Shown here in pieces: positions 42,806-50,800 of a DNA stretch of 64,000 bases (position 1 is its first letter; each line of letters begins with the position of its first letter). The stretch is from an uncultured Paenibacillaceae bacterium (lineage in GTDB: Bacteria; Bacillota; Bacilli; Paenibacillales; DA-C8). Under the pieces are notes generated by a model. It did not search any database. It saw only the letters and a program-made list of their open reading frames with translations, and was not told where the DNA came from. The stretch spans positions 84,435 to 148,434 of the forward strand of contig CALGAO010000127.1 of the NCBI GenBank assembly GCA_937957685.1, given 5' to 3'. The position numbers and the translations under genes are program-made.

Positions 42806-42819
42806 TGTAAGCGTTGACA
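42806..42819 (+). promoter_or_regulatory. Perfect-consensus cre site upstream of khtU
   Basis: TGTAAGCGTTGACA matches all 14 positions of the CcpA consensus TGWAANCGNTNWCA. It lies about 45 bp upstream of the transcription start predicted from an extended -10 (TGCTAGAAT at 42844-42852), so activation or repression by CcpA could follow. Confidence 0.72.
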
Positions 42820-42843
42820 AATTTGCGCGGATTGATCGGCATA

Positions 42844-42852
42844 TGCTAGAAT
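42844..42852 (+). promoter_or_regulatory. Extended -10 promoter of khtU
   Basis: TGCTAGAAT is an extended -10 element; -35 box is weak. A further A/T-rich tract (TTTATATATAAG) follows. Confidence 0.45.
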
Positions 42853-42954
42853 GATTTATATATAAGTAATTCTTATAGATGCACTTCCCAAGGGGGCATT
42901 CTGGAACAGGTGTCCGCCTCTATAAACTCTGTAATCAAAGAAATGGGGAATGAT

Positions 42955-44202
42955 ATGGATCACATGGTTTTTGAAGTAGGCGTGGCGCTCATGCTGATCG
43001 CCATCGTCGCTGTGCTCGCGAACCGATTCAAGCAATCGATTATACCCTTCCTGATCATACTTGGCATGCTGGTCGGACCGCATCTGGAATTCCTCAATTT
43101 CGGCATTGTTGATTTTACGTTTGCTCACAGCCAGGAGATCATCCACTTCCTGGGCCGGATCGGCATCCTGTTCCTGCTGTTCTATCTGGGCATCGAGTTC
43201 TCCGTACAGAAGCTGATTCGTTCCGGTCGCTCCATCGTCGTGGGCGGCTCCATCTACGTCATCCTGAACTTCATCCTGGGTCTCGGCTATGGTCTGGTGA
43301 CCGGATTCCCGATGTATGAGGCGCTCATCGTTGCCGGGATGATGTCGGTATCCTCGACCGCGATTGTCGCCAAGGTCATCGTCGACCTGAAGCGCACCGT
43401 CAACCCCGAGACGGAGCTGATCCTCGGCATCATCCTGTTCGACGACCTGTTCCTCGCCGTCTTCCTGTCGATCATGTCCGGCGTGCTGCTGGGCGATACC
43501 TCGTCGATCGGCAGCCTGATCCTGTCCGTGCTGATCTCCATGGCGTACATGCTGGCATTTTTCGTGATCGCCAGGAAAGGGCCGAAGATCCTCAACAAGC
43601 TGCTCAACATCTCGTCGAACGAGATCTTCATCATCGTCGTGTTCGCCGTGCTGTTCTTCGTGGCCGGCTTCTCCGAAACGCTGCACGTCGCGGAGGCGAT
43701 CGGCGCCCTGCTGCTGGGCCTGGCTCTGTCGGAGACGGAGCACAGCAAGCGCATCGAGCATCTGGTCGTTCCGTATCGCGATTTCTTCGGCGCGATCTTC
43801 TTCTTCAGCTTCGGGCTCAGCATCGACCCTTCCTCGCTGCTGGAGGCATCATGGCTGGCGCTTGGCGCGGTGCTCATCACGATCCTGAGCAACTATGTGG
43901 CCGGTCTCGTCTCGGGCAAGCAGGCAGGCCTGTCGGTCAAGTCCTCCACGAATATCGGGCTGACGATCATGGCGCGCGGCGAGTTTACGATCATCGTCGC
44001 CACCCTGGGCGTCTCGGCCGGTCTGAACCCGATCCTCCAACCGTTGTCAGCCTTGTATGTATTGATCATGGCCGTGATCGGTCCGGTCTTTGCCAAGAAC
44101 TCGAAGCTCGTCTTCTCGGGACTTCGCAAGCTGGGCATCGGCAAGAACGAGAAAGAGGCAAGCCCGCGCAAGCGCGAGAAGCCCCGGATGCCTGCCGGAT
44201 AA
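42955..44202 (+). CDS. khtU: K+(NH4+)/H+ antiporter KhtU-like, CPA2 family
   Basis: 415 residues, 12-13 membrane segments. The opening MDHMVFEVGVALML resembles B. subtilis KhtU, and the rest follows it closely (AIVAKVIVDLKRTVNPETELILGIILFDDLFLAVF, ISSNEIFIIVVFAVLFFVAGFSETLHVAEAIGALLLGL, STNIGLTIMARGEFTIIVATLG). KhtTU expels K+, and is associated with potassium and methylglyoxal tolerance. Start at ATG 42955; an upstream GTG (42910) is less likely. Its regulatory subunit KhtT is 115 bp downstream. In B. subtilis the order is khtS-khtT-khtU; here it is U then T and no khtS is seen. Confidence 0.88.
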   Translation: MDHMVFEVGVALMLIAIVAVLANRFKQSIIPFLIILGMLVGPHLEFLNFGIVDFTFAHSQEIIHFLGRIGILFLLFYLGIEFSVQKLIRSGRSIVVGGSIYVILNFILGLGYGLVTGFPMYEALIVAGMMSVSSTAIVAKVIVDLKRTVNPETELILGIILFDDLFLAVFLSIMSGVLLGDTSSIGSLILSVLISMAYMLAFFVIARKGPKILNKLLNISSNEIFIIVVFAVLFFVAGFSETLHVAEAIGALLLGLALSETEHSKRIEHLVVPYRDFFGAIFFFSFGLSIDPSSLLEASWLALGAVLITILSNYVAGLVSGKQAGLSVKSSTNIGLTIMARGEFTIIVATLGVSAGLNPILQPLSALYVLIMAVIGPVFAKNSKLVFSGLRKLGIGKNEKEASPRKREKPRMPAG

Positions 44203-44316
44203 AGCCTGAAGCAAGCGATTGGGGCTGGAAATCATGGCAGGAAAGGGTATAATGCAAGTAGTATACCCAACATTCTTCAGGCATTTTGTCAATTCATAGT
44301 GAAAGGATTGTTCGGA

Positions 44317-44808
44317 ATGGATATCAGAGAATCGGATTTGCCGGGAATCGGACGTAAATTTCAGATAGATACGCGCAGCGGAGACAAACTGGTGGTCATC
44401 ATCCACGATGATGGCAGAAGGGAGCTGTATCACTTCGATTATGAGGATCCGGACGAGTGCATCTCGATGGTGACGCTCGATGACAACGAAGCCCGCCAGG
44501 TGGCGGGCATCATCGGCGGCATGACCTACAAGCCGAAGGCGCTGGAGACGATCGAGGTGGCGCTTGACGACCTGATCATCGAATGGTTCAAGGTCGAGAA
44601 CCATGCGCGTTGCGTCGGCAAGTCGATCGGCGAGATGAACTTCCGCCAGCAAACGGGCGTGACGATCATCGCCGTGATCGACAGGGAGAAGCAGCACATC
44701 AGCCCGGGGCCGGATTATGTGATCAGGGCGGATTCGATCCTGGTCGTGGCCGGTGAACGGCAGAGCCTGAAACGTCTGAAAGAGATGCTGTCCAATGCGG
44801 ATGCGTGA
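44317..44808 (+). CDS. khtT: KhtT-like regulatory subunit (TrkA-C domain)
   Basis: 163 residues. N-terminal domain (DLPGIGRKFQIDTRSGDKLVVIIHDDGRRELYHFD) and a TrkA C-terminal (RCK_C) domain (about 75-160: IEVALDDLIIEWFKVENHARCVGKSIGEMNFRQQTGVTIIAVIDRE ... ILVVAGERQSLKRLKEML), as in B. subtilis KhtT, which senses c-di-AMP and pH and opens KhtU. ATG with AAAGGA 9 bp upstream. A GTATAATG sequence at 44249 might give a second start point. Confidence 0.9.
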   Translation: MDIRESDLPGIGRKFQIDTRSGDKLVVIIHDDGRRELYHFDYEDPDECISMVTLDDNEARQVAGIIGGMTYKPKALETIEVALDDLIIEWFKVENHARCVGKSIGEMNFRQQTGVTIIAVIDREKQHISPGPDYVIRADSILVVAGERQSLKRLKEMLSNADA

Positions 44809-44823
44809 CAGCCATATGATCGG

Positions 44824-45564
44824 TCAGGAATTCTTCGGAGCGCGGAAGCCATCGGCTTCCGCTTCTTCTATGGTGCAGAACATCTTCTCCGCGATCGTCG
44901 CCTCATAATATCGGCTGCCCGGCACGTGATAGATTCGTTCGCCGCGCGAATTGATGTTGCCTTTGATCAGAGGCTCCTCGCAATTCGCCTGGGTCTTCTC
45001 ATCCGCCTCCTGGCCTCCATCCGCCTTCCCGTCAGGCTGCGGCCCCTCTTCGATGCCCCAGAGTCCCTTGCCTTCCTCCCGTGCATCGCGCTCCAGCTCG
45101 ACGAAACGTTCCGCATAGGTGACATTGGGCGCTACAGTCATCGTGTTGGCGTAGCCATCCGCGACCAGGAGCTCGTTGAACATGCGCGGCTCCGGCTCCA
45201 CGAATACGTAGCGCAGCAGCCGCCCGTATCGGTCGGTATCCCCGACGTCACTGAACAGGACCACCTCTCGGCCGAGCAGATGATCGCTGGTGAACTGCTT
45301 CGCTTCCTGGCCGTAGTATTCCGTCTTGCCATTCGTGATCTCCGGCGTGTTGACGCCAATCAAGCGCACCCTGCGCCCATCTTCCAGCACGAAGGTGTCG
45401 CCGTCGACGATGCGTTTGACCGTCTCGACGGTGTAGGGTTTGCCGTCCAGCTCCGGATAGAGACGGAGGATCTGCGAGATGTAGTCATCGCTGCCTGGGA
45501 CCGCCGTCCCGCAACCTGCTATCAGGAGCAGCATGATGATCAGCATGATTCTTGAAATGTTCAC
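44824..45564 (-). CDS. Lipoprotein thermonuclease (SNase-like)
   Basis: 246 residues. Signal with lipobox LLIAGCG (Cys at about 18), so surface-anchored. SNase fold 43-170: VKRIVDGDTFVLEDGRRVRLIGVNTPE and GDTDRYGRLLRYVFVE hold the Asp/Arg/Glu catalytic residues. The C-terminal extension (CEEPLIKGNINSRGERIYHVPGSRYY ... KMFCTIEEAEADGFRAPKNS) is the short module often found on SNase or excalibur-like secreted proteins. GTG start with AAAGGA. Divergent from the XPB operon. Confidence 0.88.
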   Translation of the reverse strand: MNISRIMLIIMLLLIAGCGTAVPGSDDYISQILRLYPELDGKPYTVETVKRIVDGDTFVLEDGRRVRLIGVNTPEITNGKTEYYGQEAKQFTSDHLLGREVVLFSDVGDTDRYGRLLRYVFVEPEPRMFNELLVADGYANTMTVAPNVTYAERFVELERDAREEGKGLWGIEEGPQPDGKADGGQEADEKTQANCEEPLIKGNINSRGERIYHVPGSRYYEATIAEKMFCTIEEAEADGFRAPKNS

Positions 45565-45665
45565 TCTGTGTCGTCCTTTCTGAGATGCCTTTCATGCATA
45601 AAACGGCGCCCAACTTCTTCATACTATACTATAAGGATCAAGAGAGTTTGTGAAGGGGCACGCGT

Positions 45666-47363
45666 ATGAGTTCTGTCCATAAACCGCTGTTCGTGCAGGG
45701 CGACTTCACCATCCTGGCGGAGTCCGATCATCCGGATTACGAGGCTGTCAGAGGGAGGTTGGGAGAATTTGCGGAGTTGGTCAAACATCCGGGGCGTCTG
45801 CATACCTACCGCATGACCCGGCTCTCGCTCTGGAATGCCGCTGCAGCGGGGCTCAGCGCGCGGGAGATCGTCAGCTTCCTCGCGGAACACAGCAAGTTTC
45901 CGCTGCCGCAGAATATCCGGAACGATATCTACTACTTCGTCGATCGATACGGACTCGTCCGGATCGTCGCTCGCGATGGGGAGCTGTATCTGCAGAGCGA
46001 TGACAGGGAGCTGCTGATGTCGCTGTTGCATGTGCCGACTCTGGGAGTATCGGCCCTGGAGGAGGCCGATGACCGTCATCTCCGGATCCGGCCCGGCAAG
46101 CGCGGAGAGATCAAGCGCGAGCTGATCAGGGCTGGCATCCCGGTTCAGGATCTGGCCGGCTTCCACAGCGGTGAGACGCTGGAAATCGCCTTGCGTGAGG
46201 CGACGGGGAGCGGACAGCCGTTTGCGCTGCGCGATTACCAGCAGGAGGCGGTGGACCGCTTCCTCGATCCGCGCACAGACGGCTCCGGCGTGATCGTGCT
46301 GCCTTGCGGCGCGGGCAAGACGATCATCGGCATCGCGTCCATCGCCAGGCTGCGATGCGCGACGCTCATCCTGACGACGAACGTGACGAGCGTGCGCCAA
46401 TGGATGCGCGAACTGAAGGACAAGACGACGGTCGATGAAGGGAATGTCGGGGAATATTCCGGCACGCGCAAGGTAGTCAGGCCGATCACGGTGGCGACGT
46501 ATCAGATCCTGACCCATCGCCGAAGCAGGGAAGAACCGTTTCACCATATGAAGCTGTTCCGCGAGCGGGACTGGGGGCTGATCATCTATGATGAGGTGCA
46601 TCTGCTTCCCGCTCCGGTGTTTCGCGAGACGGCGCAGCTGCAGGCGACGCGCCGCCTCGGGCTGACGGCGACACTGGTGCGCGAGGACGGCCTCGAGGAG
46701 GACGTCTTCTCGCTCGTAGGTCCCCGCTGTTACTACCGATCGTGGAAAACGATGGAGGACCAGGGGTACATCTCGCGGGTCAGCTGCACCGAGATTCGGG
46801 TTCCTTTGAGCGCGGAGGCGGAGTCGCGCTATCTCAGGGCGGACAGCAGAAGCAGGATCCGCATCGCGGCCGAGAACAGCCTGAAGCTTCCCGTGCTCTT
46901 CGCCGTGCTCAGGCGTCACAGCGAGGAGTCGGTGCTGATCATCGGCCAATATCTGGACCAGCTGAAGACCATCGCCTCCGCCCTGCAGGTTCCGGTCATC
47001 ACCGGCGAGATGGGTCATGAGCAGCGGGAGCAGCTGTATGAACGCTTCCGGAGGGGCGAGCTGATGACGCTCGTCGTCTCCAAGGTGGCGAACTTCGCGA
47101 TTGATCTGCCCGATGCAGCGGTTGCGATCCAGGTATCGGGCAGCTTCGGTTCGCGGCAGGAGGAAGCGCAAAGGCTCGGCCGCATCCTGCGCCCCAAGGG
47201 GCCGGGAAAGCAAGCCCATTTCTACTCCATCGTCTCCGACCATACCCGCGAGCTGGAGTTTGCCCACAAGCGGCAGCTGTTCCTGGTTGAGCAAGGCTAT
47301 GCCTACCAGCTGTCGCATGCGGACGATTGGACACCGCAGGAGCGCAAGGGGATGATGCCATGA
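45666..47363 (+). CDS. XPB-type DNA repair helicase
   Basis: 565 residues. Superfamily 2 helicase of the XPB/ERCC3 class. An N-terminal domain (about 30-105) carries YRMTRLSLWNAAAAGLSAREIVSFLAEHSKFPLPQNIRNDI, the Helicase_C_3-type module also present in the downstream protein. The motor has Walker A PCGAGKT (about 212-218), DEVH (309-312), SLTAT-like GLTATLVREDG with the thumb region after, and the second RecA domain ending with QRLGRILRPKG. XPB proteins open DNA in repair and, in eukaryotes, transcription; bacterial members are scattered. ATG with GAAGGGG. Its stop overlaps the start of the next gene (ATGA). Confidence 0.9.
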   Translation: MSSVHKPLFVQGDFTILAESDHPDYEAVRGRLGEFAELVKHPGRLHTYRMTRLSLWNAAAAGLSAREIVSFLAEHSKFPLPQNIRNDIYYFVDRYGLVRIVARDGELYLQSDDRELLMSLLHVPTLGVSALEEADDRHLRIRPGKRGEIKRELIRAGIPVQDLAGFHSGETLEIALREATGSGQPFALRDYQQEAVDRFLDPRTDGSGVIVLPCGAGKTIIGIASIARLRCATLILTTNVTSVRQWMRELKDKTTVDEGNVGEYSGTRKVVRPITVATYQILTHRRSREEPFHHMKLFRERDWGLIIYDEVHLLPAPVFRETAQLQATRRLGLTATLVREDGLEEDVFSLVGPRCYYRSWKTMEDQGYISRVSCTEIRVPLSAEAESRYLRADSRSRIRIAAENSLKLPVLFAVLRRHSEESVLIIGQYLDQLKTIASALQVPVITGEMGHEQREQLYERFRRGELMTLVVSKVANFAIDLPDAAVAIQVSGSFGSRQEEAQRLGRILRPKGPGKQAHFYSIVSDHTRELEFAHKRQLFLVEQGYAYQLSHADDWTPQERKGMMP

Positions 47364-49144
47364 ACGTATGGATGGATGAGGCCTTCCGCATTGATTCCGG
47401 AGGATTGAAGATACGGACGCTGCGCTACATATGCAGCGTCTTCGGCCATCGCTCATTTGCGCTGGAGGATTTCCTGCGCGAAGCTCCCCAGGACGCACCG
47501 CCCGCCGTTTGGCATATCGGGCTGGTTCAGCTGTGCCAGGACCGCACGGTCCGCATGATGCGGAAGACATGGGGAGAGCGACTGTACCAGGTGCCAGTGT
47601 TCACCTTCCTGCAGAAGTTTGAGGATGGTTGGCCGGAGGTCCTGAGGCTTGCGGGCGATGAGGCGCATCGCGAAGGAAGGATCCTCCTGGGCGATGCCCG
47701 TCGCGCGATGAGCGAGCAGGTTCTCGCCGCGATTATCGCCCTGGAGCGCGAACCGCTGGAGCTTACCCGTCAGGGGAAGCTGCACAAGCGCAGCCTGGAG
47801 CGGATGAAGGAGAGCCTCCTCTGGAGTCCGGGATGGACCGGGGAGATGCTCGGACGATTGCTCGCAGAGACGCTGGATCTCCTGCTGAGGATGGGATTGG
47901 CGCGGCGAAGCGACCGGTCGATCAAGCTGGATGAGCCGCGGGTGAGGGAATGGCTTCGCCTCGATGCCGCAAGGCGCGAGGAGCAGATGTTCCTGATCTG
48001 GTATGGGGTGCATGGCCCTGATCAGCCCGGTCTGCATTGGCTGACCGGCGCGGTGCTGAGCCAGTCGGATGGAAGCTATCTGCCGCTCGCCCGACTGCTG
48101 GAGATCGGGCATGAGCATGGCATCCGTCTGGATGAGCAAGCGGCGCAGGATTGGCTGTTGCGCCTGCATGCCGCAGGCTGGCTGGAGCTCGGAACGGATG
48201 AGATCGGCGGACGCTGGGTGCGGCGCAGGCAGTGGCCGGAGCCGTCCGCCAGAACGCTGATCGCACAGCAGGACTGCGAGATCATCGCGCTGCCTGATAC
48301 CGGGTTCGAGGTGGTGCGCATGCTGCATCAGATCGGTGAGAGGCTGGATTGGCAGGAAGTTCAGCGATACCGGCTGACGCGACAGAGCATCCGGATGGCC
48401 GCGGAGCGCGGCTGGAAGCCGGAGGAGATCATCGGTTTCCTGCGGCACCATGCGCTGGATGAGCTGCCCGCACTCCTTGAGGCATCGATCCGGCAATGGG
48501 CGGAGGAGCAGTCGGGCATTCGGGTCTATGCCGGCACTGTGCTGGAGGTCCTCGACCGACGAGCTTCGAACGTGCTTGACTGCCATCGCCGGGAGTTGCC
48601 GTTCAGGCAGCTGAATGATCGGTATTGGCTGGCCGAGGGCCTGAGCGGTCCAGAGGTGATGAAGCTCCTCGAGGACAGGGGGATTGCGGCGATCCTGGGA
48701 CCAATGACCCAGGATCAGCAGGAGACATGCGAGCCGGAGGCGAGCCTGTCGCCGGCCTTCACGCTGTCCGTGGAGGAAGCGCTGAGGCCGGGAGCGCCCG
48801 GATTATTCACACCGCGGTACTGCTCCGCGCTCTATCGGGAAGAGCAGCCATCGTCGCTCCTGGAAGAAGTCTATCCGGAATACAGGAAGATTCCGTCCAG
48901 CTGGTATGAACAGTACCGCAGGTATCATCATTCCACGGCGAAGCAGCTGATCGAGCAGGCGATGCGTTGGCGGACCGGGGTTCGCTTGCGGATCGCCGAT
49001 GAGGACCGGGTGGTGGTGCCTCATGCGCTGGAGCGCAAGGCTGGCGTCTGGATGCTGGAAGGAAGAGCTGGAAGCAAGCCGGTCAGCATCAGGCTCGAGG
49101 AGATCGAACAGCTCAAGCTGCTGGCGCCCGGTCTGATGGAATAA
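47360..49144 (+). CDS. Helicase-associated protein, XPB partner
   Basis: 594 residues, translated from an ATG that overlaps the XPB stop (ATGA), so translational coupling is likely. Residues about 305-385 form a Helicase_C_3-like domain (DCEIIALPDTGFEVVRMLHQIGERLDWQEVQRYRLTRQSI... AAERGWKPEEIIGFLRHH) homologous to the N-terminal domain of XPB itself. The first 300 residues are helical and without known motif, and the C-terminal part (about 465-594) includes WYEQYRRYHHSTAKQLIEQAM and a WYL/SH3-like beta region (GVRLRIADEDRVVVPHALERKAGVWMLEGR). No helicase motor or nuclease motif is visible. In archaea XPB works with a partner, Bax1; whether this is an analogue is speculative. Confidence 0.78.
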   Translation: MNVWMDEAFRIDSGGLKIRTLRYICSVFGHRSFALEDFLREAPQDAPPAVWHIGLVQLCQDRTVRMMRKTWGERLYQVPVFTFLQKFEDGWPEVLRLAGDEAHREGRILLGDARRAMSEQVLAAIIALEREPLELTRQGKLHKRSLERMKESLLWSPGWTGEMLGRLLAETLDLLLRMGLARRSDRSIKLDEPRVREWLRLDAARREEQMFLIWYGVHGPDQPGLHWLTGAVLSQSDGSYLPLARLLEIGHEHGIRLDEQAAQDWLLRLHAAGWLELGTDEIGGRWVRRRQWPEPSARTLIAQQDCEIIALPDTGFEVVRMLHQIGERLDWQEVQRYRLTRQSIRMAAERGWKPEEIIGFLRHHALDELPALLEASIRQWAEEQSGIRVYAGTVLEVLDRRASNVLDCHRRELPFRQLNDRYWLAEGLSGPEVMKLLEDRGIAAILGPMTQDQQETCEPEASLSPAFTLSVEEALRPGAPGLFTPRYCSALYREEQPSSLLEEVYPEYRKIPSSWYEQYRRYHHSTAKQLIEQAMRWRTGVRLRIADEDRVVVPHALERKAGVWMLEGRAGSKPVSIRLEEIEQLKLLAPGLME

Positions 49145-49215
49145 GAAAAGGGATTCCCAAAATCCGTTTTTCTGTTATGATGGTAGTGGAACTTGCTGTC
49201 ACAAAGGAGGGTGAT

Positions 49216-49665
49216 ATGCCGATGCCAATTACAGCCGACAAGCCGTCATTGGACATGGTTCAGCTGCTGCTGGCGGCTTATGAAATAGGAGATATGATCA
49301 ATCATTCCCATGAGGTTGCGGAATATCTGAAGTGGAAACAGGCGGTGGAGTCCTCGCCGGACATCCAGGAAGGGATTCGCAACCTGGGCAGGAAGAAAGA
49401 ACGATTCGCTGAATGTGAACGCTTCGGCCATTTCCATCCTGAGTATCATCGTGCATTGGACGAGGTCAAGGCAGCAGAGAAGGAGCTCGAACGTTTCGAA
49501 GCGGTTCGACAATTCAAGGATGCCGAGCAGCGGCTGGATGAGCTGCTGTATGATATATCGAAGACGCTGGCCTATGCCGTATCGGATTCGATCAAGGTGC
49601 CGAGCAACAATCCCCTTCCTGTCAAGGGCGGATGTGGCTCCGGCGGACCATGTCGCTGCGGCTGA
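49216..49665 (+). CDS. ylbF: YlbF family regulator
   Basis: 149 residues, same as B. subtilis YlbF. Helical core (DMVQLLLAAYEIGDMINHSHEVAEYLKWKQAVESSPDIQEGIRNLGRKKERFAECERFGHFHPEYHRALDEV) and a Cys-rich tail CGSGGPCRCG. In B. subtilis YlbF, with YmcA and YaaT, forms a complex needed for sporulation, biofilm and competence and assists RNase Y; the tail cysteines help bind an iron-sulfur cluster. AAGGAGG 5 bp before ATG 49216 (ATG 49222 is the alternative). Follows the XPB module after about 70 bp. Confidence 0.9.
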   Translation: MPMPITADKPSLDMVQLLLAAYEIGDMINHSHEVAEYLKWKQAVESSPDIQEGIRNLGRKKERFAECERFGHFHPEYHRALDEVKAAEKELERFEAVRQFKDAEQRLDELLYDISKTLAYAVSDSIKVPSNNPLPVKGGCGSGGPCRCG

Positions 49666-49698
49666 ACCGAGTATTTTGATGCATGAAGAGGGGTATCT

Positions 49699-49965
49699 AT
49701 GCAGTTTTGTGAACGTACTGGACTCATCATATGGACACGTGACCTGAAATCCGCCAAATCGTTTGAGAAATACGGCAATGTTCATTACTTCTCGCGCAAG
49801 ATGCAATATGCAGTCGTCTACGTGAACGCTTCCGAGGCGGAAGGGATCATCGCCCAGCTGCAGAAGCTGCCGTATGTGAAGAGCGTGGAGCGATCCCTGC
49901 GATCGGAGATTCCCACGGAATTCTCCCGAACATTGGCCGACAAGACCAGGTCATATTCCCTCTGA
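49699..49965 (+). CDS. ylbG: YlbG family protein (DUF2129)
   Basis: 88 residues: FCERTGLIIWTRDLKSAKSFEKYGNVHYFSRKMQYAVVYVN and LPYVKSVERSLRSEIPTEFS match YlbG (UPF0298). Function unknown; conserved next to ylbF in Bacillales, as here (33 bp apart). A strong terminator follows. Confidence 0.92.
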   Translation: MQFCERTGLIIWTRDLKSAKSFEKYGNVHYFSRKMQYAVVYVNASEAEGIIAQLQKLPYVKSVERSLRSEIPTEFSRTLADKTRSYSL

Positions 49966-50025
49966 GACTATATATTTTGGAAATATTTCCGGATCCTGTT
50001 CCGGGTCATTATCAAGTAAATTTCT

Positions 50026-50076
50026 CACACATTCGTCGATTGATGTCAAAAACTATCGACAAATGTGTGTTTTTTT
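50026..50076 (+). terminator. Terminator of the XPB-ylbFG operon
   Basis: CACACATTCGTCGAT (50026-50040) pairs with ATCGACAAATGTGTG (50055-50069) with one G-T pair; TTTTTTT follows. Confidence 0.85.
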
Positions 50077-50170
50077 ATTGTCTTATTTTAACTCTGCATT
50101 TATAATAGGATTATAAGATTAGTATTTGTAACCTAGTATTTTATTCCTAAGCGCTAAAGGGGGTAGTCTA

Positions 50171-50608
50171 GTGAAGGATGCAGTCATGAAGCGCTGGAGT
50201 ACGTACGAACCATATTTCGTCGAACTGGGTAATCACAAAGTAGCAGACATCGTCATAACGAATCATGCCAGGCTGCGATGGGAGAGTCGAGTCGAATCGG
50301 AAAAGACCGGTTATGCGGACATTTGCGCTTTCCTGTGGGAACGTCTGAAAGCCGGAAGGATTGAGCCGTATTACCGCAAGGAACATGATGTGTACCTGAT
50401 CGATGATGATCTCGTCATGGTGGCGGAATTCGCCGAGTTGCCCGGTGAGTCGGATATCGCCGGTGCGCCTGTGCATAAGATGATCGTGGTGACATTCCTG
50501 GGTCGAATGTCGGAGACGATGGAGCTTCGTGATCTCAGGTCTTATTACTCATGGCTTCGTCATTCACGTCGGATGACCCTCGTGAAGAGCGTCAGGAAAA
50601 GAAGATAG
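50171..50608 (+). CDS. Conserved hypothetical protein
   Basis: 145 residues, basic C-terminus (RHSRRMTLVKSVRKRR). The segment VITNHARLRWESRV and the later VYLIDDDLVMVAEF ... KMIVVTFLGRM are faintly like DUF4258/BrnT-type RNase-fold toxins, where HAxxR and a strand-turn-strand core are seen, but no antitoxin partner is adjacent and the match is weak. GTG start with AAAGGGGG at 8 bp. A/T-rich promoter region with TATAAT-like boxes precedes it; a terminator lies after. Confidence 0.6.
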   Translation: MKDAVMKRWSTYEPYFVELGNHKVADIVITNHARLRWESRVESEKTGYADICAFLWERLKAGRIEPYYRKEHDVYLIDDDLVMVAEFAELPGESDIAGAPVHKMIVVTFLGRMSETMELRDLRSYYSWLRHSRRMTLVKSVRKRR

Positions 50609-50708
50609 TTCCCCCGGAATTCTTGATCATGTATCGTATTTTTTCAATTTTCTTATAATTCCGATATCCGCAAGACGGAGATGGATTGTGAGCTGAAATG
50701 TCGAACCC

Positions 50709-50736
50709 AGCGCATGGTGATTGCCATGCGCTTTTT
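50709..50736 (+). terminator. Terminator after the 145-residue protein gene
   Basis: AGCGCATGG (50709-50717) and CCATGCGCT (50724-50732) pair around a 6-base loop, followed by TTTTC. Confidence 0.8.
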
Positions 50737-50800
50737 CATTTGGGCTCCCGTCCTTTTTCTGATAATATGGAAATGATGCAGCAATAGGAGGGACTGCGGA

